Assembly: GCA_963682025.1 (NCBI GenBank) | Contig: OY821520.1 | Span: forward strand, 1,288,501 to 1,352,500 | Reading direction: 5' to 3' | Source of the DNA: Cordilura impudica | Lineage: Eukaryota; Arthropoda; Insecta; Diptera; Scathophagidae | Length of the DNA stretch: 64,000 bases | In this document: in pieces, positions 34,799-47,227 of the stretch | How positions within the stretch are numbered: position 1 is the first letter of the stretch | How the letters are laid out: every line of letters starts with the position of its first letter | Position numbers and translations under genes: made by a program | The notes under the pieces: model-generated | What the model saw: only the letters and a program-made list of their open reading frames with translations | What the model was told of the DNA's origin: nothing | The model's database searches: none

Positions 34799-34954
34799 GT
34801 TTTTTTAATGTATTAGTCAAAACATTCAATTAAGTAATCGAATTTATACATTTGTTTCAAATACGAGACATTTGTATGGCCACACATACAAATACCACTC
34901 TGATTTCAAAAACTTTGTATATTTTAATAATGGTTATATTTTTTAATTCAACCG

Positions 34955-35184
34955 GGGTCGAATCATCGCATTCGTTATCGAAGTTTTTCGATCGGAATTA
35001 TTTTTTATTTTCCAAAGTAAAGTACTAAGAGCAATTTTACTCTGTCACAGCTAACGAGTTATGGCCCATAGTTAATAGTAAAAGGGAAACGTGGTCTGAA
35101 GATTGTCCGTCTTCTTTAAATAATAAATCAAAATATGGAATTTCGATTGATTTTACTCGATATCGAATGTGACGATTTGCACCC
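34955..35184. mobile_element. MITE, copy 2 (CGTCGCATTC family)
   Basis: Inverted ends are GGGTCGAATCATCGCATTCG and CGAATGTGACGATTTGCACC. The interior is parallel to 15602-15825 (TCACAGCTAACGAGTTATGG, AATTTCGATTGATTTTACTC). About 230 bp. Confidence 0.65.
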
Positions 35185-35619
35185 AGAAGAATTTATTGGA
35201 AAAATGAGTGAATTTAATTGAAGTCAGTACACACAGAAAACAGATTCATTGTGGCTACCGAATTTATTGCCAACCGATTTGGGATAATGCTAATAACCGT
35301 TGATTCCAATTATATTGTTGTAACAGTAAATATTGTATCATAATAAAAAATTTGCTGATGATATTAAATTTCTGTTGATACAATCGAAAATACAGTTGTT
35401 CCTCTTGAGAACAATTCGTTTGGCAAATATTTTTTCTGTGTGTAGGATATATATTGGAATTGTTTAATTTTGGTCTAAATCGTTATTTTTGGTATTGAAT
35501 TACAGTAAAATTATTGACCTTTGGTATGTTTTATAACAATTGGTACACAGATTTCAATATGTAGAAACGGATTTAGTCAAAAAAAAAAACTTAAAACTTA
35601 AAAAAGCGGAATTATTGCG

Positions 35620-35836
35620 TTTTTTTTTTTTTTTTTTTTTTAATTAATCAACACTCAGGGGATGCCCCCTATAGATGCAGTGCATTGTGTTGATCTCAGA
35701 AAAATAGGTTAAGGAGGAAAGAGGGAGTAGTGTGTTAATTTTTTTTTTGCAGCGACAGACCAAAGCCTCTGGTGGGAATCGAACCCACGACCCCTCGCAT
35801 GATAGGCGAGCACGCAACCTACTCACCTACCGGGGT
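35620..35836 (-). mobile_element. tRNA-derived SINE
   Basis: On the minus strand it begins with a tRNA-like head: CCCCGGTAGGTGAGTAGG (A box), an anticodon-arm-like CTCGCCTATCATGCGAG (35793-35809 region), and GGTTCGATTCC (B box) inside a perfect GTGGG/CCCAC arm. A tRNA-unrelated body of ~100 bp and a long A tail (T run at 35619-35640) follow. The acceptor stem pairs at only about four of seven positions, so it is not a working tRNA. A/B boxes plus poly(A) are the diagnostic features of an RNA polymerase III SINE. The 60-codon frame over it is the usual artefact of such heads. No clear target duplication. Confidence 0.85.
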
Positions 35837-36152
35837 TTTGTTATGGACCTCCTCAAATAATTATTAAAAATGTTTGCTCCACATACAATAAAGTTCTGTT
35901 AATGATATTGAGAAACCATTAATAAAATATTTGTACCCTGTATGAACCCTTTCCTGCTAGAGTATTATATAGACGCAATTCAGAGAGTCTGATCTAATCG
36001 CTGTAGAGATAATTATTTTGCCACAATTACTTACTGCAAATAGTTGTCACATGCGTTCTGGTAAAACATTGGCACAATTATTCCGATAAGAAAAAAAAAA
36101 AAAAAAACCGAAGAGAATCGAACGAAACATTTTGAATAGAATTGTTAATTTG

Positions 36153-36750
36153 ACTATACGATACCCTATACCATACGTTTAGATGCCCTATATCTTAGGT
36201 GCAACTAATTAGATATATAAAATAAGCATAAACCAAATATAAGTGGCATTGTTATTAATTTCTTTGCCTTCGGATATGAAAAAATTCACATCGGAAGCTC
36301 TATTTATATGGGGACTAGGTCGAAAAATAGACCGATCCTGACCATATTTGGTAAGGTCACTTATTTTTTTTCAAAAATATACACAAGCCAAATTTCAGAA
36401 AAATCCGTGCAATATTTTTGTTTTTTGATAGATTTAAGTGAAGGACGGAAATCAGCTTCATATGGAGGCTATGACTCAGAATTGTTATATAGGGCATATT
36501 TTTGGACTAATGATAAATGGATGCAATAAACATACACAAACTCAATTTGACCGAAATCTCTATTATAATTTGGGGTCATTTGTATAGGGACTAGGTCTGA
36601 ACATTAACCGATTTTCACCAATTTCAAAGCGTTCATCCTATGGCCGATAGAATCTTATGTACTGAATTTCATCAAAATATATTCATATTTGCGACCTGTA
36701 GTTTGATTACAAAGTTTACTTGGACTCACAGACGGACGGGCATCATTGTG
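36153..36750 (+). mobile_element. DINE-1-like repeat, truncated at both ends
   Basis: It begins at GACTATACGATACCCTATAC (half of the palindrome missing) and follows the family through the CAGACGGACGGG tract near 36730. The 3' hairpin is missing. Confidence 0.7.
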
Positions 36751-36945
36751 CCGATATATGTCCAAAAAGATGAAGACACCTCTGAAAAATTTTAAAAATT
36801 CAGTGTGTTTGTTGTAATAATATAGTATTAAGTTTATCAAATTATCAAATTGTTGCTTGTTAAAATATTTTGTTTACATTTGTTATTAATAGTGGTATAA
36901 GTCCATATATTTATGTAAACGTAAAACCAAAGATTCGGCACATCT
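36750..36945 (-). repeat. Fragment of the second palindrome-tipped family
   Basis: ATTCAGTGTGTTTGTTGTAA and ATGTAAACGTAAAACCAAAG match segments of the family seen at 33590 and 16930. It is joined directly to the preceding truncated repeat. Confidence 0.45.
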
Positions 36946-37090
36946 AAATCCTAAATCAACCCGTCAAACAAATGGTTGTTATACATTTTATGGGTGCTGG
37001 AAACTGCAATTTTATGCCAAAACTTGGTGCCATTGAAAAAAATTGAAGTAATATTTCAGTGATCGTAAATGACATCACTATTTGTAATAT

Positions 37091-37883
37091 AACAAGTAAG
37101 AAAATTATAGTCGGTCTAGACCGACTATATGATACCCTATACCATACGTTTAGGGACCCTATCTCATAGGCCCAACTAACTGGACATAGAAAATAAGCAT
37201 AAACAAATTTGAATGGGATTTTTATTAATTTTTTTTGGCTGTAGATATGAAAAAGTTCATATCGGATGCTATATCTATATGGGGACTAGGCCCAAAAGTG
37301 GACCTATCCTGACTATGTTTGATAAAGTCTCTTCTATTTTGCAAAAATATATACAAACAAAATTCGAAAAGAATCAGTGCAATATTTTTGTTTTTTGATA
37401 GATTTAAGTGAAGATCGGGAAGCAGCTCTATATGGGGCCTTTGACTAAGAGTTGTCCCAAAGGGATCATTTTTGGATTACTCATTCATGGATGTAATAAA
37501 CGCACACAAACCCAATTTGAATAAGATCTATATGACAATTTGGATCTTATGGCAATTTATGTGCATTTCATAGGGGTCATTTGTATGGGGGCTAGGTCTG
37601 AACATGGACCGATTCTCACCAATTTCAATAGCGTTCATTCTAAAAGCTTATATACCAAATTTCATCAAAATATATTCACATTTGCGACCTGCAGTTTGAT
37701 TTCAAGTTTTACATGGACACACAGACGGACGGACGGACGGACGGACATCGTTAAATCGAATCAGTTAGTGGTTCTGATTCGATCGTTATAATAAAAGATG
37801 GGTCTAGGCCAAATATTTTTGGAAGTTACAAACACCAGCACAAAGTCATTATACCCAAACCACATAGTGGTATAGGGTATAAA
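37091..37883 (+). mobile_element. DINE-1-like repeat, full copy
   Basis: AACAAGTAAG tip, palindrome at 37108-37127, (GGAC)n at about 37725-37745 and terminal TATACCCAAACCACATAGTG hairpin. It is highly similar to the 20844 copy. The frame at 37540-37791 is a repeat artefact. Confidence 0.8.
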
Positions 37884-38077
37884 AATGGTCATAACTATGT
37901 ATATAATATGCTGAATCCGAATATGTAACTAAAAATCGTGCATAATCCCGCAAATCATGCAAATCCCTATCAGTCTTAATAAATTGCACTTTTCCAATGA
38001 TAATGAATGTTTATCCTGCTTATAGGAACGTTTGCAAGTCATTAGAAAGAAGAAATTGCAAGTTAGAGTACTAGGCC

Positions 38078-38669
38078 AGTATAGTAAAACGTCCAAAGTG
38101 TTTGACGTTCTCTGGCTAAATACTAACCATACATATCTGGCGTATTCTTTTTTATAGTTACAATTCTTAGATATACTTTTCAAAGGGAAATTGTTTTTTG
38201 CGAAATAAATATTTCGTATTTCTTTAATTAAAAAATAAGCTAATACGGCCTAAGATTATTTAATGTAAATAAAACTGCATTTAAATTATATTTCTTTCCG
38301 ACTTGCGTCAATTCTTTGTTGCATTTTTTCATTACTCAAAAATATTTTGAATTGTCGTTAAATTTATTTTTTTAGTCGTTTCTGGCCAGAATTTTGATGA
38401 GTAATTGCGAAAATTGGTTTTAAAAAAGGGGAACTATTGAAGTTTTTTTTTTTTTTTTTGAAGGTTTCATTCGACAAAACTAGAACAACTAGATTTTTTA
38501 CATGGATATATTAATGCAAATTATTTACTTAGGCCTTAGCTTCAATTTTGCTGAAAAATTAAATGAGAAATCATCAAAGGTTCTTGGGAAATAGCTGAAA
38601 AAATAAATATAAAAAGTCATAAAAAAATTTGGCCTGAGAACGTCAAACCTTGGAGGTTTTATTGTATTG
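38078..38669. mobile_element. Candidate MITE, ~590 bp
   Basis: Its left end ATAGTAAAACGTCCAAAGTG, TTTGACGTTCTCTGGC is mirrored by the right end GCCTGAGAACGTCAAACC, TTGGAGGTTTTATTGTAT. About 45 positions pair with some mismatches. TA next to the ends suggests a Tc1/mariner-type target. No transposase remains. Confidence 0.6.
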
Positions 38670-39602
38670 GATTTTTGTCACTTGAGTCGTAATGATGCAA
38701 AACCATGGTTATTAATTTATACTGTATTGGTAACTATAATTTTTTTTGCCGTGTTTGAGAAAAATATTGTTTTTATAGAAAAAAAATTAATAATAAACTT
38801 TTTTATAAATTAAAAAAAGAAAAACAGTCAAAAGAAAATGACAGTAGAACTGTCATTTAGATGGTGATTTTATTGGAGATTATAAAAGTATTCAAATAAC
38901 TAGTTTTATTTAATTTGTTTTGATTATTTACACACCTCTAGTTTTTTTTTGTTCTATTTCTATTGTAAACAAAATACAATTAAAACATACCATTATTTCT
39001 ATACCAATTTTATTAATCAAATATTATAACGTGTCCATTATTTGTTATAAAATTAAGTAACATCTTTCGATTCAATGACAATTTTCCGCAGATAATTTCT
39101 ATAATAAAGGAACAGATTTTACGTATCTGGTTCAAATAAAGGCAATTCTTTGTTTATTTTTTGATGGTGTAGGATGAATAATTTCTGAAATTGTGTCATT
39201 AAAAATGACTTTTAAATAACGTCATATTGGAAAGAATAAGAGCTCAAAATTTATGATGTTGCTATGTGATAGTATTATTTAGAAGTAAAAGAAAGTATTC
39301 AATAAGTTTTAACTGAAAAATCACGGAAAAATTAAAAGAAAAAAATCGAAAATGTGTGGTTTCGCGTGCGACCACCACCATACATATGTATATATGTATG
39401 TACGTATGTTAACATGTAAAAAACACTTTTTTGACGTGCCTTCAAAAAAAAAAAAAAAAAAAAAAATTCATTTGAGTTCGATCACAGGGCAGATGTGTAA
39501 ACATCTAGTAATTAAAGATTTCTTATGGCACTTCTTTAAAATCAAACAGAAAGCGTCATCTATGTATCACTTATAGCAATCAGAGCTCTGATAATATAAA
39601 AA

Positions 39603-39968
39603 TCTATTTTATAAATAGGGTGACCGATGTTTTGTTCTGCCGGTTTATCCCGATTTTGACCAAACGTATATTATTTGAAAGGTATTTCTTTTTAGACGTT
39701 TTGTAGATTTACAGATTTTTAAATTTTTTCCATTATTTTGAGAAAATTGCATTTAAATTTGCTACTAACACACACATAAAATTATACAATATGCTATGTG
39801 TGTGTTTATTAAATTTGTTAATGTGTTTGTAATAAAAATGAGTTTGTTTTTTTGTGTTTATTTGTGAATTCGCTATAATTGATTAGCATAACTTTAGGGT
39901 CTTTATTTAATGAAAAAATAAAATTTCCTAGAGTTTGCACTCGAATTTCGAGGGCTGGAATATGCTAG
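39603..39968 (+). mobile_element. Non-autonomous Helitron, copy 5
   Basis: It starts TCTATTTTATAAATAGGGTG (preceded by A), passes through the family's GATGTTTTGTTCTGCCGG, and ends with the GCACTCGAATTTCGAGGGC hairpin, TGGAATATG and CTAG before T. 366 bp. It directly precedes the large T-rich array. Confidence 0.87.
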
Positions 39969-39979
39969 TATTATTTCAA

Positions 39980-42140
39980 CCGGTTAATTTTTATCATTTT
40001 TTATTTTTAATTTTTAATTTTTTAATTTTTTGTTTTTCATTTTACTTTTTATTTTTTATTTTTAGTTTTTCATTTGTTATATTTCATTTTTTATTTTTCG
40101 TTTTTTTATTTTTCATTTTTAATTTTTAAGTTTTTATTTTTTATTTTTCATTTTTAATTTTTCATTGTTCATTGTTCATTTTTTATTTTTTATTTTTGAT
40201 TTATTATTTTTCATTTTTTATTTTTAATTTTTTATTTTTTCGTTTTTCGGTTTTTCATTTTTTATTTTTTACTTTTTATTTTTCGTTTTTCATTTTTTAT
40301 TTTTAATTTTTTATTTTTATTTTTAATTTTGTAATTATTTTATTTTAAAATTTTTATTTTTTATTTTTCATTTATAATTTTTAATTTTCCATTTTTCATT
40401 TTTATTTTTCATTTTTAGTTTTTTATCCTTAATTTTAAATTAATTCATTTTTTATTTTTTTTTTTTATATATTTAGTTTTTATTTTTTATTTTTCGTTTT
40501 TCATTTTTTATTTTTCATTTTTTTTTATTTCTTATTTTTCATTTTTTATTTTTCATTTTTCATTGTTAATTTTTTATTTCTAATTTTTAATTTTTAAATT
40601 TTTTTTTTTATTTTTCAATTTACATTTTATATTTTTCATTTTTTATTTTGTATTTTTCATTTTTTATTTTTCATTTTTCATTTTAATTTTTTATTTTTAA
40701 TTTTTTATTTTTCATTTATAAATTTTAATTTTCCTTTCTTCATTTTTATTTTTCATTTTTAGTTTTTTATCTTTAATTTTTAATTAATTCATTTTTTATT
40801 TTTTATTTTATATTTTTAGTTTTAATTTTTCGTTTTTTATTTTTCGTTTTTATTTTTTATTTTTCTTTTTTTGTTTTTATTTCTCATTTCTCATTTTTCA
40901 TTTTTTATATTTAATTTTTTTTTATTTTTAATTTTTAATTTTTCATTGCTCATTTTTTGTTTTTATTTTTTTTTTTTAGTTTTCACTTTTTTTGTGTTTT
41001 TATTTATTTTTTTAATTTTCATTTCTCATTTTGTATTTTTCATTTTTCATGTTTTAGTTTTAATTTTTCGTTTTTCAATTTTCATTTTTATTTTTAATTT
41101 TTTATATTTAATTTTTTATTTTTTATTTTTAATTTTTTATATTTTATTTTTTATTTTTAATTTTTTGTTTTTAATTTTTCATTTTTAATTTTTTTTTTAT
41201 TTTTCATTTTTTTTAGTTTTCCATTTTTCATTTTTATTTTTCATTTTTAGTTTTTTATCTTTAATTTTAAATTAATACATTTTTTATTTTTTATTTTATA
41301 TTTTTAGTTTTTATTTTTTATTTTTCGTTTTTAATTTTTTATTTTTAATTTTTTTTTTATTTTTCATGTTTAATTTTTTATTTTTAATTTTTCATTGTTA
41401 ATTTTTTATTTTTAATTTTTAATTTTTTTTTTTTATTTTTCAATTTACATTTTATATTTTTCATTTTTCATTGTTTATTTTGTATTTTTCATTTTTTATT
41501 TTTCATTTTTAATTTTTCATTTTAATTTTTTATTTTTAATTTTTGATTTTTCATTTATAAATTTTAATTTTCCTTTTTTCATTTTTATTTTTCATTTTTA
41601 GTTTTTTATCTTTAATTTTTAATTAATTCATTTTTTATTTTTTATTTTATATTTTTAGTTTTAATTTTTCGTTTTTTATTTTTCGTTTTTCATTTTTTAT
41701 TTTTCATTTTTTGTTTTTATTTCTCATTTCTCATTTTTCATTTTTTATATTTAATTTTATTTTTATTTTTAATTTTTAATTTTTCATTGCTCATTTTTTG
41801 TTTTTATTTTTTTTTAGTTTTCACTTTTTTTGTGTTTTTATTTATTTTTTTAATTTTCATTTCTCATTTTGTATTTTTCATTTTTCATGTTTTAGTTTTA
41901 ATTTTTCGTTTTTCAATTTTCATTTTTATTTTTAATTTTTTATATTAAATTTTTTATTTTTTATTTTTAATTTTTTATATTTTATTTTTTATTTTTCATT
42001 TTTTGTTTTTAATTTTTCATTTTTAATTTTTTTTTTTATTTTTCATTTTTCATATTTTATTTTGTATTTTGTATTTTTCATTTTTAAATTTTTTTTTCAT
42101 TTTTAATTTTTCATTGTTAATTTTTTATTTTTAATTTTTA
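39980..42140. repeat. 2.1 kb T-rich array with ~840-bp higher-order duplication
   Basis: It consists of TTTTTATT, TTTTTCATT and TTTTTAATT words. A distinctive CATTGCTCATTTTTTGTTTT recurs at 40944 and 41785 (841 bp apart). A distinctive TTTTTATCTTTAATTTTAAATT-like word (cut here) recurs near 40425, 40768, 41250 and 41603, so roughly 40400-41215 and 41220-42060 are tandem copies. Phe-rich open frames here (39935-40129, 40871-41188) are translations of the repeat. Confidence 0.85.
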
Positions 42141-42931
42141 AAAAGGTTATTACATATCAAATACACTTTTTTGAAATGCCTTAAAAGAATACTTTTTTGA
42201 AGCCTCAAAAATCAAATGATGACGTATAAAACATGTCACTGCAACAAATGTTTAAAAACATTTTTGTGGATATGCTTTTATTTCGTAAGTTAAAAAAAAA
42301 AAACAAACTATAGTGTGTTTTGTTACTGCTCTCTCTGTCAGTTAAATAGTTAATTTACTATTTTTGTAATCATATGATTTAATTTACATTTTCAGTTAAT
42401 TTTAACAATAAATTATTTTGAGTGTACTCATAGTACGAATACTATAGTTGTCAATTAATGGAATATTGTTGCAAGTGGTTTTTCTTACATTTTTATTGTA
42501 TTGCCTGATATTTAAATAAAGAAAAATACACACGTTACATCGTTTATTGAGAGAAGTTAAAAGCTCGTCTTTTTTTTCTTTTTAGTAAATTTTTATCTCT
42601 TCTTCAGCCATGTATTTCATATTTCTGCTTTTTCGGTTGTTGTTATTAGTCATACAGATTGCTTCTTTCTCATGGCATCAACTTGTTTTGAGTTTTTATG
42701 CGTGTTTTTTTTTATTGAATTCTTGATTTTGATCAATAATCTGGCCAACATTGTTTTTTATATGTCAGTTTATATGAGTTCTCTAAATTTTTAATAACTT
42801 GTTATTTTTTTTTTCTCAATTCCAAGCTGCGGCGTCCATCGTACAATACTTTTTATACAATAAAAGTTGTTGTCATCGCCTAAAGCGGCTCGTGTCCAAG
42901 TCTTTTATAAAATGTATATATTTCAAAAGAA

Positions 42932-43648
42932 AACAAGAAAATTATAGTCGGTCTAGACCGACCATATGATACCCTATACCATGGTTTAGAGACCCTATCT
43001 TTCGGTCCAACTAATTCGATATAGAAAATAAGCATAAACCAAATTTGAGTGGCTTTGTTATTAATTTTTTTGCTGCAAATATGAAAAAGTTCATATCGGG
43101 TTCTATTTTATATGGGGACTAGGTCGAAAATTGGACAGATCCTGACCATATTTGGTAAAGTCACTTATATTTTGAAAAAATATATACAAACCAAATTTGA
43201 GAAAAATCTAATATTTTTGTTTTTTGATAGATTTAAGTGAAGATCGGGAAGCAGCTTACATGGGACCTATGACTAAGAATTGTCCTATAGGGATTATTTT
43301 TGGACTACTGATTAATTATCTGTATGATAATTTGGATCTTATGGCAATTTATGTCGATTTCGTAGGGGTCATTTGTGTGGCGACTAGGTCTGAACATGGA
43401 CCGAATTTCATCAATTTCAATAGCGGTAAAAGCTTATGTACTAAATTTCATCAAAATATATTCATATTTGCGACCTGTAGTTTGATTACAAGGTTTACAT
43501 GGACACACAAACGGACGGACGGACAGACGGAAAGTGATTCTGAGTCGATCGGTATAATAAAAGATGGGTCTAAGTCAAATATTTTTGGTAGTTACAAACA
43601 GCAGCACAAAGTCATTATACCCAACCCACATAGTGGTATAGGGTATAA
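42932..43648 (+). mobile_element. DINE-1-like repeat, nearly full
   Basis: AACAAGAAAATTATAG, palindrome with one change (42945-42964, ending CCGACCA), GGAC tract near 43513 and TATACCCAACCCACATAGTG hairpin end. The 166-codon frame at 43224-43724 runs through the repeat and past its end and is not a gene. Confidence 0.78.
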
Positions 43649-44645
43649 AAATATATCTACATACATACATATGTGTGTTTGTAGTTTGAGTTTGTGTTGT
43701 GTTTTATCTGTTGTGTTAAGTTAAACTTGGCGCTATATTCGTATTAACGAAAGCGGTTCTAGTGGAAATTCTCTAAAAAAAACGCATTATCATCATCATA
43801 CTTAGTTACAGTTACTGTTATATTACAACGGCCTTGCATACTGTGCAAGGCATTTTGAAAATATCCATGCATACACATACCTAAATATAACGAACGGAAT
43901 GTAATATTGTTAAAGGAATGTGCAGTAGGTTCAATTTGGTAGGCATTAAAAGAATGTACGATACAATCAGGAATAGAACATAAAAATAAAAAGATTTATC
44001 AATTAAAAAAAAAAAAGAAACAATATCGGTAACCGAACGTAATATTATTGTAAAAATAGTATTATAAAATTTATTTGGTAGTAATCTCTACAAAAAGCCA
44101 ATATTTAGAAATTTTATTTATAATAAAGCTGAGTTACCTCGAAAATAGTCAAAACTGGTCGGTAATGGGGAATACTATTCCACAATACCCGAAGGCAAAT
44201 TTGATTGAGGCTCTATTAAAAAATAAAAAAATAAAAAATAAATAAGAAAAGAAAAGTTGAAATTAACATTTGTTATTAACATAAATTAAAATTAAATATA
44301 GTACCTACATATATTTGGTTGGGTATCACAAAAAAAAATATTTTTTTTTGGAAGACAATCGACGTAACGATGATCACTGAATAGGCATTCCACATTATAG
44401 TTTCTCTAAAAACTGAGTGCTCACCACCAATTTCAATATGTCCCATACTTCCTGTAATATTTTAATCAAATCGATTTTGTTGTGAATTTCTCTTTAAAAA
44501 ATTCCTCCCAATGATCTCAGATTTTTTTGAAATACAGTTAACGTCTGGTGGCAGCGAAATTGTTTCCAATCAATATTTTTTAATTCATATGTTTTTTAAA
44601 ACATATGATACCTCCAACTCACATTAAAAGGCTTCCCGACTAACG

Positions 44646-45199
44646 CTGTGTCGGGGGTCACACAAGGCAATTTTTATTGCGCAACTTTTTGGCAATTCTC
44701 TTTTGAACTTGCGTTTATGTCCACACGCGACAATTTCTTCGGCAGTTTTACTGTTTTGTTTTGCTTTTATTTTCTTATAATTTGACATTTGTGCTCTAGT
44801 CCCGATCCAAATATTCTTTGCATTTAACATAATAAATGCAATGGTTTTCCTCAACCAAAGTTATTAATTTTTCAATTATGTCCCGATTCCATTTAAACGC
44901 CATTTTAATAAAGTAAGCAATAATTACGAATTATTCACACCAAGAAGCGAAACACCGAATGAAAAGAAATGTCAAATATTCAACCAAAAAAAAAAAAAAG
45001 CGAATGAGAGAATTGCTTGAAATAGCCGAGAACCGGCAATTATTTTTCCCTTTTTATTCCCCTCACCGCAAACATCTATAAACTCAAGAATTGCGCAACT
45101 AAAATCGTCGTGTGTGAACTGCGACTAAGTGAACTTTAAGGCAACTTTAAAAGAGAATTGAAAAAAAGTTGCGCAACAAAAATTGCCTTGTGTGAACCG
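44646..45199 (-). mobile_element. Non-autonomous DNA transposon with 8-bp flanking repeat
   Basis: The inverted ends GTCACACAAGGCAATTTTTA, TTGCGCAACTTTTTGGC (left) and GTTGCGCAACAAAAATTGCC, TTGTGTGAACC (right) pair over ~55 positions. GACTAACG stands at both flanks (44638-44645 and 45200-45207), as in the 8-bp duplications of hAT elements, though the interior gene fragment would also suit a Harbinger-type element. The superfamily is therefore uncertain. Confidence 0.65.
44680..44902 (-). pseudogene. MADF-like domain fragment inside a transposon
   Basis: From ATG at 44902 on the minus strand: MAFKWNRDIIEKLITLVEEN, then HCIYYVKCKEYLDRD and a stop (TAG). A Trp-containing start, a LIxLVEExxC helix and a short Y-D-R segment resemble the N-terminus of MADF DNA-binding domains, which occur in accessory proteins of PIF/Harbinger elements and in hAT derivatives. 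Downstream frames shift and end in further stops. It is non-functional, and the family call is from pattern memory. Confidence 0.45.
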
Positions 45200-47227
45200 A
45201 GACTAACGAACGTAGTCAAAACGATGAGTTCGCGCTTTGTAATACCATATTTTTTTTTAATTTTTGAAGATGTTATAATAAAAATAAGTTAGTTTATTTA
45301 CTTTGTAAATTCAAATGCAGCACTTGAAATATGTTTCAATATTTTTCCAGTTAAAAATATTTTATATGTATATGTACACTATTTTAAAATTATTATTATA
45401 TCCAGTGTGAATATATGTACATATAAATTTTTCAATGATAACTGAACGATGACAATGTTTAAGAAATATCACAATGAAATATATATTTGTTATAAAATCT
45501 GGTTAAGGAGTTAAATATTTTTTAAATTAATTTATATTTATTTTGATACGTTATATATGTTTTACAAGGAATTATTTCTTTTTATAATAAATTACTTTAG
45601 TATGGAATTAAATAATTTTTATTTAAAGGATTTCAACATGTGTTTGTTACTGCATAGTTGAATAAATAGTAAAGAAACAAACCTGTGGTTAATTCAAATA
45701 CACCACGATTTGCTTACATGGAAATAGATAATTTCAGAGCAGTCAGCTATTGTATAGAGACTAACATAAAGCTGCCAACATTAAGTTCGTTTTCATTCAA
45801 TGCGTTGAAAGCAACCTGCTTTTTTTATATTTAAACAAATTAAAAAAAACCTACTAGGTCGATGGTTAAATAGTTTATGTATTATATAAAAAATATATAA
45901 TATAAATAAAAACAGTAATTAGGAACAGTCGTATATTTTAAAACTGGTTTGTAACTGAAAGCGCTTACTTCAAAGCTTTTTGTATATGTTGGCATCACGC
46001 TTCAGTAATGACATTTCATGTCTCTCTCAATTGATTTCAAAACAGTTTATTTTCAACTCTGTTGGAAAGAGGTTCGTGTTTTATGGTGTAGTGTTCATTT
46101 TACTTTTTTTTTTTTTGTTAAAAAAAAATTTACAGATTTTCTGGTGCATAAATTTTTCAAGTTTTTCAAACAAATGTAAACTTTCAGAAACGATATTGAT
46201 TGTTTATTATATAAACCAATTGACGTGTCGCTAAAATTCCAAAGTATGTAATGAAAAAATGTTTCTTGTATACCTATTTGCAATCGTTTCGTTATAATTT
46301 TAAGAAAAGATTCACACGGTCCATATTGTTGAATTAAAAACAAGAAATCAAATGTAATTCTGTTTACACTTTAATTTATTTTAGTTCTTATTTTTTTGCT
46401 ACCGCAATCGTAAAGAAAAGTTAAAATATGTTTAATTAATGACTGTTTTTGCTGTATCCAACAATTTTACAAACAAAAAAGGTAAGGAAGACAGAATTTT
46501 TGAGTTTTTTTTTTATATTAATTTGAATAAGAAACAAGTAATGTTATGATGCTAATGTTTTACTTCGTACTTCCGTCTTCATTTTCTAAAATAAATATTT
46601 TTTAACAAAATAGAAACGTGAAAAGTATTCATATCATATAGCTTTTTTTTTTTGTTTGTTTAATGTGCTTATAATGACTCATGTACACAATTCTCGTTTT
46701 TAGTTGTAAATGAATGAGTGTTGGCATATTTTGTAGTTGGTTTTGAGTGGAGCTGTAAATTATGGTTACTTTCAATTGAGTACTCAATAATTTTAACGCA
46801 CTTTTTGAATAAAAAAATAAATATCTAAAAGTACAAATATAAAAATGTTTCAATTATTTTTTTTATTAAAATGAAACACAAATTATATAATATAGTTTGT
46901 TTTAACTTCTAATTTAATTTTATTCTATACCATATCCGCTTATGTTTCAGAAAGTATCAATTGAAATATATTTGATAATTTTTGAAAATAATTGTCAAAT
47001 ATATTTCAGAAAATATTTGATTTTCAGAAAAAGACAGTTGATTTGGCTGAAGTTGAGTTTACTATATTCGGACTTACTGACCGACAAAGTTTCGATTTTA
47101 TTTCTATATACATAACTTTTAGTTTTTATCGGATTTTAGCAGTATATAGATCATTGGAAAGCTTACTTGAGTACCGTATTAAAAATTCTCACATGCGGCG
47201 TTTTATATCCATTTCTTTTGGATACTA

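Noticed and set aside
35755..35836. Functional tRNA gene on the minus strand
   Set aside because: The acceptor stem pairs at only about four of seven positions and a SINE body with poly(A) follows, so it is a SINE head.
39935..41188. Phe/Leu-rich open frames (39935-40129 and 40871-41188) resembling membrane proteins
   Set aside because: They are translations of the T-rich minisatellite; composition is explained by TTT/TTA/ATT words.
43224..43724. 166-codon open frame on the + strand
   Set aside because: It is a readthrough of a DINE-1-like repeat. The same peptide appears in broken, frame-shifted form in other copies (21264, 25398, 37540, minus 29515, minus 52102), with no known domain.
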